DNA from: Treponema sp. | GTDB lineage: Bacteria; Spirochaetota; Spirochaetia; Treponematales; Breznakiellaceae | Direction of reading: 5' to 3' | DNA: 7,319 nucleotides | Assembly (NCBI GenBank): GCA_009780545.1 | Contig: WQZW01000065.1 | Location: forward strand, 1-7,319 | In this document: positions 3,625-7,319 of the stretch, one piece after another | Layout of the letters: every line of letters starts with the position of its first letter | How positions within the stretch are numbered: the stretch's first letter is position 1 | Translations under genes and position numbers: made by a program | The notes under the pieces: model-generated | The model's database searches: none | The model's input: only the letters and a program-made list of their open reading frames with translations | Told to the model about the DNA's origin: nothing

Positions 3625-6222
3625 TCATGAATCTTTCGGCTCAAGCTCCAGCACGAGCTCGACCTGGCCCTTGGAAATGCTGAGGGAACGGGCTATCTGC
3701 TCGATGCTCCATCCCTTACGCTTCAGGGACACGATGTTTTCCCGATCCCGGGAGGCAAGGGAACCGAGTTCCGAGGGCGTCTTTCGGCCGGTATCCTGGC
3801 CGAGGCCCTGCGCAAGCTTCATTCCGCCCCGGATATTTTCCTCAAGGCCCTTCATCTCGCTGGCAAGCCTGGTTACCATCTCCCTTGCGCGGTTCATCTC
3901 GCCGATGCGTTCCTCCAGCCATTTGACCGAATCGTCCAGGGTGCTTAGTTTCTCGGCCGCGTCCTTTGCCTTGCCGCTTTCGGCGGAAAGTTTTTCGACC
4001 GCCTTCCTTATCTCGTCCATATCGCTCCGTAGCGTCTGGACCACTCCCTGCAACTTGCCGGTAAGTGCCTCGCTCTCCTGCAAGGTGTGGAAGTTCCGGT
4101 CGATGCCGTCGATGGTTTCCTGCATGGTCTGGGTCTTGCGTTCCACCCGCTGGTATTTCTCCTCGGCCTTGTCGATGACCGAATCCAGTTGCCGGATCTT
4201 TACCTGCACCGCCTGAAGCAGATCGTTGGAGTTGGAAATATGGGCCAGTTTTTCCTCAACCGACCGCGAAGTGCTCAAAAGTTGGGTAAAATCGTTCTCC
4301 ATGCCGTCGATTCGGCGTTTTTCGGCAACGAACCGGGTAATTCGGGCGGAAATTTCGTCCTCAAGCTGCTTCATCCTGGTAAACTGGGCCTCGAACTTGG
4401 CGACTTCCTCGTTCAGGACCGTAAGCCGCTGCGATCCGTCCTTGATCGTTCCCTCCTGAATCTCAAGTTCCTTCCTTAACGTACCGGAACGCTCGAAAGT
4501 CTTGGTCATCGAGTTGCTTTCCCGGCGGATTTCCTCCATCGTCTTTTTCGCCTCGACGATGTTCTTCTCCAGTTGTTCGGCAAGTCGGCTCCTGGCCTCG
4601 TCCGCGGAACGAATCTCCCTGTCCGCCCTTTCCTCGAAGGCATCGGAACGGGCCTTCAGGGCATCCATCTCAAGGACGATCCTCTCGGAAAGTTCGGCAA
4701 AGTCCCGCTTGATCTCGGTGGTGAGTTTTTCCAGGGAGGTTTTCCGTTCGGCCTCCGCCGTATCACCGATGGCCTGAAGCCGGGATTCCAACCCCGACTG
4801 CCAAAGGTCGATCTGCCGGCCGGACTGCTCGCCCCGTTTGGCAAGGTCGGCCATGAACTCTTCCTCAAAAATCTTCAGTTTGCCGGAGAACTTCTCCGAC
4901 GCGGTTTCCCGTATCATCGAAAGCCCTTCCTCGACGCCGGCCAGGTCGCTCCGCAAGGTTTCCAGTTTTGCCGTAAAATCCCCGGAGGAATTCTTCAAGG
5001 CAAGGTTCAGTTCCTCCTCCCGTTCGGCAAAGTCCCTGCGGACACGGTCCTCGGCATCCTTCATCAGGATGCGCAACTCGCCTTCGAGCCCGGCACTGTC
5101 GTCGGCCACGCCGGACAGCCGATTGAACCACTCTTCCTGGGCAAGCTGGTAGGCTTCCAGTTTCCGTTCGACATCGCCGGCCAGTTCCAGCCCGGTGTTC
5201 CGGTACAGGTCGGCCCATTCCGCCCGGTGTTTCTCCAGTTCGTCCCGAAAATTTCCGGTCTGCTCGCTCAGGGAGGCCCGAATTCGCCCGGCCTCTTCGC
5301 CTATCCTCGCCGAAAGCTCCTCGGCATTCCGGTCCCACTCGTCCCGGAACAGCTTTGCGTCCGATCCGTAGGCTTCCTTTTTGGCCTCCATCGCCGAAAC
5401 TTCGGCATCCCAGCGTTCCCCGCTGTCCTTGACCAGTGCCTCAAGCTCCTGTCGGTCGCTGTTCACCGAATCCCGCAGCCAGTTCACCTGTCGCTCGATC
5501 TCGGCCTTGGTCTGCCGCACCCGCTCCTCGGCCTCGGCGGTAACCTTGGCCAGGGCCGCTTCCTCGACCCGCCGCGCCCTGCCGCCGGCTTCGGCCACCG
5601 CCTCGGAAAACAGCTCGTCGAAACGCGCCTGCTCAAGTTCGAGCCTTCCCTCAAGCGATTCTATTTCCTCGGTTGCGCCGGAAAGGGCGGAATCCACCGC
5701 CGTCTTCAACGCCAGGGCATTTTCCCGCTGGAACCGCGCCCCGGCGTTCTCAAGCTCGCCGATTACCGCGCCGATCTCGCCCTCGGCGGCCTCGACCCTT
5801 TCCCGTATCTCGGCCAGCCTTCGGGACACGCCGTCCACGAATCCCGCCTCGTCCCGAATCCGGTTGAGGTTTTCCTGCACCCTTCCTGTCATCTGGATAA
5901 GCTCGGTCAACGATGCGTCGTACCCATGGATGCGTTCGTCCATCTGGGCCAACGCCTGCACCTTCTGGGCAAGTTCCTCTCTGGTGATTCGCCCGATTTC
6001 ATGCAGGAGCTTGTTCGCCGCCTTTTTTTCCACGTCGAGGGAAATGCCGAAACCGTTCAGTTCGGCCCCTTTTTCCTCGGCGAATGCGGCAATCTCGTCC
6101 TTGCACTTTTGGACGTACTTGCGCACCATGTTCAGGGAACGGTTGCTCCTGTCCAGGAGCCGAAAAAAGATCATAAGCAGTATGGTAATGCCCAGAACGA
6201 CTATATGGCCAAGGGTAAACAT
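3625..6222 (-). CDS. SpiroCoCo-type large membrane-anchored coiled-coil protein
   Basis: 865 residues. A single hydrophobic segment at about residues 5-21 (LGHIVVLGITILLMIFF) anchors the N-terminus. It is followed by basic residues, so the long remainder is probably cytoplasmic. From about 40 to 790 the sequence is almost entirely Glu/Lys/Arg/Ala/Leu heptad-like, with very few prolines: a very long coiled coil. The last 42 residues (824-865) differ and read like a small helix-turn-helix (NIVSLKRKGWSIEQIARSLS, then a Ser-Lys-Gly-Gln-Val-Glu-Leu-Val-Leu end), similar to the C-terminal motif of DUF2802/DUF6115-type proteins near flagellar genes in other bacteria. The overall plan matches the SpiroCoCo family known from spirochaetes, whose function I do not know; a structural role at the cell envelope or cytoskeleton is inference. 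The ATG at 6222 is 3 bases after the HAD stop, with only a weak ribosome site, so translational coupling to the HAD gene is likely. Confidence 0.85.
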   Translation of the reverse strand: MFTLGHIVVLGITILLMIFFRLLDRSNRSLNMVRKYVQKCKDEIAAFAEEKGAELNGFGISLDVEKKAANKLLHEIGRITREELAQKVQALAQMDERIHGYDASLTELIQMTGRVQENLNRIRDEAGFVDGVSRRLAEIRERVEAAEGEIGAVIGELENAGARFQRENALALKTAVDSALSGATEEIESLEGRLELEQARFDELFSEAVAEAGGRARRVEEAALAKVTAEAEERVRQTKAEIERQVNWLRDSVNSDRQELEALVKDSGERWDAEVSAMEAKKEAYGSDAKLFRDEWDRNAEELSARIGEEAGRIRASLSEQTGNFRDELEKHRAEWADLYRNTGLELAGDVERKLEAYQLAQEEWFNRLSGVADDSAGLEGELRILMKDAEDRVRRDFAEREEELNLALKNSSGDFTAKLETLRSDLAGVEEGLSMIRETASEKFSGKLKIFEEEFMADLAKRGEQSGRQIDLWQSGLESRLQAIGDTAEAERKTSLEKLTTEIKRDFAELSERIVLEMDALKARSDAFEERADREIRSADEARSRLAEQLEKNIVEAKKTMEEIRRESNSMTKTFERSGTLRKELEIQEGTIKDGSQRLTVLNEEVAKFEAQFTRMKQLEDEISARITRFVAEKRRIDGMENDFTQLLSTSRSVEEKLAHISNSNDLLQAVQVKIRQLDSVIDKAEEKYQRVERKTQTMQETIDGIDRNFHTLQESEALTGKLQGVVQTLRSDMDEIRKAVEKLSAESGKAKDAAEKLSTLDDSVKWLEERIGEMNRAREMVTRLASEMKGLEENIRGGMKLAQGLGQDTGRKTPSELGSLASRDRENIVSLKRKGWSIEQIARSLSISKGQVELVLELEPKDS

Positions 6223-6225
6223 AGA

Positions 6226-6903
6226 TTACTTTAACACAAAAGCCTTCAATTGACGATAGTCCTTGAAGATAAGGTCCGCCCGGGGATTCCCGTTCCGGCC
6301 GGCGATAAGGGCCGTCGCCATCCCGGCGGCCCTTGCCCCGGCAACGTCGTAGCGACGGCTGTTTCCCACGTACAGTATCTTTTCCGGGGGCAGATCGAGG
6401 TCGTCGGCCATCACCTTGAAAGAATGCACCGAAGGCTTCAAAGCACCGATCTCTTCCGAACAAAGCACCGCATCCCAAAGGCCGGCCAGTGCCATGTTCT
6501 CCAGCTTGGCCCTCGGCGGAAAGTCGGACAGCAGGGCCAGCTTCAGCCCGGCGGCCCGGAACTCGCCCAACAGCTCCCTGACATGGGGGAACAGCCGTAT
6601 CCCGGCAAAAATCGGCTCCCAGCCGCGGTAGACGAGGGCGTCTATTTTCTCTTTCATCGCCCCGGCCCGTTCCGGAATCCCGAGCAGCCCGGCCACCAAA
6701 CCCGCCTGGTACCCGTAAAAATCCCCGACGACCCGTTCCGGAAACCGCTCCTGCTCCTTCCGAATGATGTGCCTTGCCCGGCTGAACGCAAGCAGAAACC
6801 GCAGGTTCCCCGCCACGAAGGGAATCATCCTCAGGTAAAACCGACTGTTCGGATACAGCGTGCCGTCCAGGTCGAACGCAACGGCCCCAAAGCGTGAACT
6901 CAT
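6226..6903 (-). CDS. HAD-superfamily hydrolase (phosphatase-like)
   Basis: 225 residues. HAD enzymes hydrolyse phosphate esters (or carbon-halogen bonds) through an aspartyl intermediate. Motif I is FDLDGTLYP (nucleophile D11, acid/base D13). Between about 20 and 95 lies a helical cap region of the C1 type. Motif II is ALLSD (S126), motif III is ALKPS (K156), and motif IV is YVGNSRRYDVAGARAAGM with D186. In motif IV the first acidic position is Asn181 instead of the usual Asp; other HAD proteins show this, but it may affect metal binding. The substrate cannot be told. The ATG at 6903 is the only possible start: an in-frame TAG ends three bases upstream, and no other start codon occurs before motif I. 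There is no Shine-Dalgarno sequence, and a promoter -10 lies five bases upstream, so the mRNA is probably leaderless. It forms an operon with the coiled-coil gene 3 bases downstream. Confidence 0.9.
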   Translation of the reverse strand: MSSRFGAVAFDLDGTLYPNSRFYLRMIPFVAGNLRFLLAFSRARHIIRKEQERFPERVVGDFYGYQAGLVAGLLGIPERAGAMKEKIDALVYRGWEPIFAGIRLFPHVRELLGEFRAAGLKLALLSDFPPRAKLENMALAGLWDAVLCSEEIGALKPSVHSFKVMADDLDLPPEKILYVGNSRRYDVAGARAAGMATALIAGRNGNPRADLIFKDYRQLKAFVLK

Positions 6904-6908
6904 ACGCT

Positions 6909-6937
6909 ATTATAGTAAAATAATTGGAAAATGGCAA
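6909..6937 (-). promoter_or_regulatory. Sigma-70-type promoter of the HAD/coiled-coil operon
   Basis: On the minus strand, the -35 TTGCCA (6937-6932, 5 of 6 to consensus) and a perfect -10 TATAAT (6914-6909) are separated by exactly 17 bases. The expected start of transcription, about 6 to 8 bases past the -10, falls on or within a base or two of the HAD ATG (6903-6901). This predicts a leaderless transcript. The surrounding DNA is AT-rich, as expected for a promoter. Confidence 0.7.
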
Positions 6938-7016
6938 ACGGGGACAATGCGGGGCCCCGAATCCTTGCCGGCCCGAATTGATTTCGCCCAAAACCGCACG
7001 ATAAACCTTACTGATT

Positions 7017-7046
7017 ATAGTAACAATGTATTTTTTGCAGTGTCAA
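7017..7046 (-). promoter_or_regulatory. Second, upstream minus-strand promoter candidate
   Basis: On the minus strand, a perfect -35 TTGACA (7046-7041) is followed after 18 bases by TACTAT (7022-7017, 4 of 6). A full TATAAT also lies at 7019-7014, but with a 21-base spacer. It shares the block TTACTATAAT with the promoter next to the HAD gene. A transcript from here would give the HAD mRNA a leader of roughly 100 bases, though without a Shine-Dalgarno sequence before the ATG. Confidence 0.35.
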
Positions 7047-7050
7047 AATG

Positions 7051-7077
7051 CCCGAAAAATTTCGCCGCCTTCGGCGG
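7051..7077 (-). terminator. Possible minus-strand terminator upstream of the HAD promoters
   Basis: CCGCC (7065-7069) pairs with GGCGG (7073-7077), loop TTC. Read on the minus strand, the stem is followed by CGAAATTTTTCGGG, so a T5 run lies about six bases past the stem. It could stop transcription arriving from the right before the HAD promoters. The stem is short and the T-run displaced, so this is weak. Confidence 0.3.
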
Positions 7078-7087
7078 GGATTGAATT

Positions 7088-7122
7088 GGCGTTTGAAAGA
7101 GATTCTAACCCTTCCAAACGCC
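7088..7122. other. Hairpin at the left edge of the structured right-hand region
   Basis: GGCGTTTG (7088-7095) pairs with CAAACGCC (7115-7122), 8 perfect pairs around a 19-base loop. CCAAACG recurs at 7133-7139 within the left arm of the neighbouring outer helix, so alternative pairings are possible. Confidence 0.5.
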
Positions 7123-7131
7123 GCATGGTTG

Positions 7132-7249
7132 CCCAAACGGCTTGCCGCTCCGTCCTTTCCGCCAAATGCGTGGAGAATGTACCTGCCAAAGGCAGGTACA
7201 TTCTCCTAAATCCAATCTACCGCAAGGTAGATTGGATCCGCCGTTTGGG
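7132..7249. other. Long-range helix enclosing repeat copy 4
   Basis: CCCAAACGGC (7132-7141) is perfectly complementary to GCCGTTTGGG (7240-7249). Together they enclose about 30 bases of unpaired-looking, pyrimidine-rich sequence and the two abutted hairpins of copy 4. The whole would fold into a closed multi-branch structure, as expected for a structured RNA or a folded single-stranded DNA element. I recognise no known RNA family: tRNA, tmRNA, RNase P, 6S and SRP signatures are absent. Confidence 0.5.
7172..7237. repeat. Hairpin-repeat module, copy 4 (helices 2 and 3, distant from the array)
   Basis: Helix 2: 7172-7187 pairs perfectly over 16 bases with 7191-7206, loop AAA; it keeps the GGAGAAT/ATTCTCC base and the preceding GT of copies 1-3 but has a new tip. 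Linker TAA. Helix 3: 7210-7221 pairs with 7226-7237 (12 pairs), keeping the TCCAA/TTGGA base, with loop GCAA, a GNRA-type tetraloop. No clear helix 1 or shared leader is seen. It lies about 5.9 kb from copy 3, so the family is dispersed. Confidence 0.75.
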
Positions 7250-7253
7250 GGAC

Positions 7254-7293
7254 CCTGGAACCAGGCGCACGCTGCCCCGGATAAATCCGGGGC
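7254..7293. other. Two further hairpins at the right end of the window
   Basis: CCTG (7254-7257) pairs with CAGG (7262-7265). GCCCCGGAT (7274-7282) pairs with ATCCGGGGC (7285-7293), realistically closing at CCCCGG/CCGGGG around ATAAAT. They continue the dense hairpin series beyond copy 4 and suggest the structured region may run on past base 7319. No gene is supported in 7085-7319. Confidence 0.5.
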
Positions 7294-7319
7294 GCATTTA
7301 CGAAAAGTATGGCACGTTC

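Noticed and set aside
4573..6253. Long open frames (up to about 550 codons) on the plus strand opposite the coiled-coil gene
   Set aside because: They come from the strong G/C-ending codon bias of the minus-strand gene. They have no ribosome sites and low-complexity compositions, and the minus-strand protein has clear anchor, coiled-coil and tail features.
6860..7084. 74-codon plus-strand open frame across the HAD promoter region
   Set aside because: It starts inside the HAD gene, has no ribosome site, and covers the promoter and a hairpin. No protein features are visible.
7054..7086. Stem followed by GGGGATTGAAT, resembling the 3' end of some CRISPR repeats
   Set aside because: Only one copy is present, with no spacers and no cas genes. 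A lone GC stem plus ATTGAA is not evidence of an array.
7085..7319. Integron attC-like site or known structured RNA (tRNA, tmRNA, RNase P, 6S, SRP)
   Set aside because: The outer arms (CCCAAACGGC/GCCGTTTGGG) do not fit the RYYYAAC/GTTRRRY core, and no integrase is seen. No diagnostic motifs of the listed RNAs are found.

Overview
The window looks like a piece of a spirochaete chromosome, most likely a GC-rich, Treponema-like organism. The main reason is the 865-residue membrane-anchored coiled-coil protein on the minus strand, which resembles the SpiroCoCo family, a family I know only from spirochaetes. A small lipoprotein with a lipobox and a ComEC-type competence protein fit this. The assignment rests on recognising families by eye; no database was searched.

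Layout, left to right. Bases 1-909 (+) are the 3' part of a ComEC/Rec2 DNA-uptake channel gene, with its start outside the window. Bases 911-1313 hold three copies of a compact module of three abutted hairpins, with no gene. A small lipoprotein of unknown function follows (1380-1973, +) in visibly AT-richer DNA. Bases 1974-2392 are a long leader or intergenic stretch with a CRP/FNR-like palindrome, a possible promoter and several hairpins. Next is a membrane-anchored protein with an HEXXH zinc-peptidase motif (2393-3583, +). A hairpin terminator (3588-3623) separates it from two convergent minus-strand genes: the coiled-coil protein (3625-6222) and, upstream of it and only 3 bases away, a HAD-superfamily hydrolase (6226-6903). 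These two form an operon. A strong sigma-70-type promoter (6909-6937) sits so close to the HAD start codon that the mRNA should be leaderless or nearly so. Bases 6904-7319 carry no supported gene; they hold two minus-strand promoter candidates and a dense cluster of hairpins, including a fourth, diverged copy of the hairpin module (7172-7237).

The most unusual content is the hairpin-module family. The bases of the stems and the short linkers are conserved, while the tips vary in sequence and length but keep pairing, often through G-T (G-U) wobbles or paired changes. Solitary hairpins resembling its third helix also appear just upstream of the metallopeptidase start (2347-2375) and in the convergent terminator (3596-3619). 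This suggests a dispersed structured repeat, perhaps mobile, that has been reused as regulatory or terminator sequence. The protein-coding genes show no obvious shared pathway, apart from the HAD/coiled-coil operon and a general envelope theme (channel, lipoprotein, two membrane-anchored proteins).
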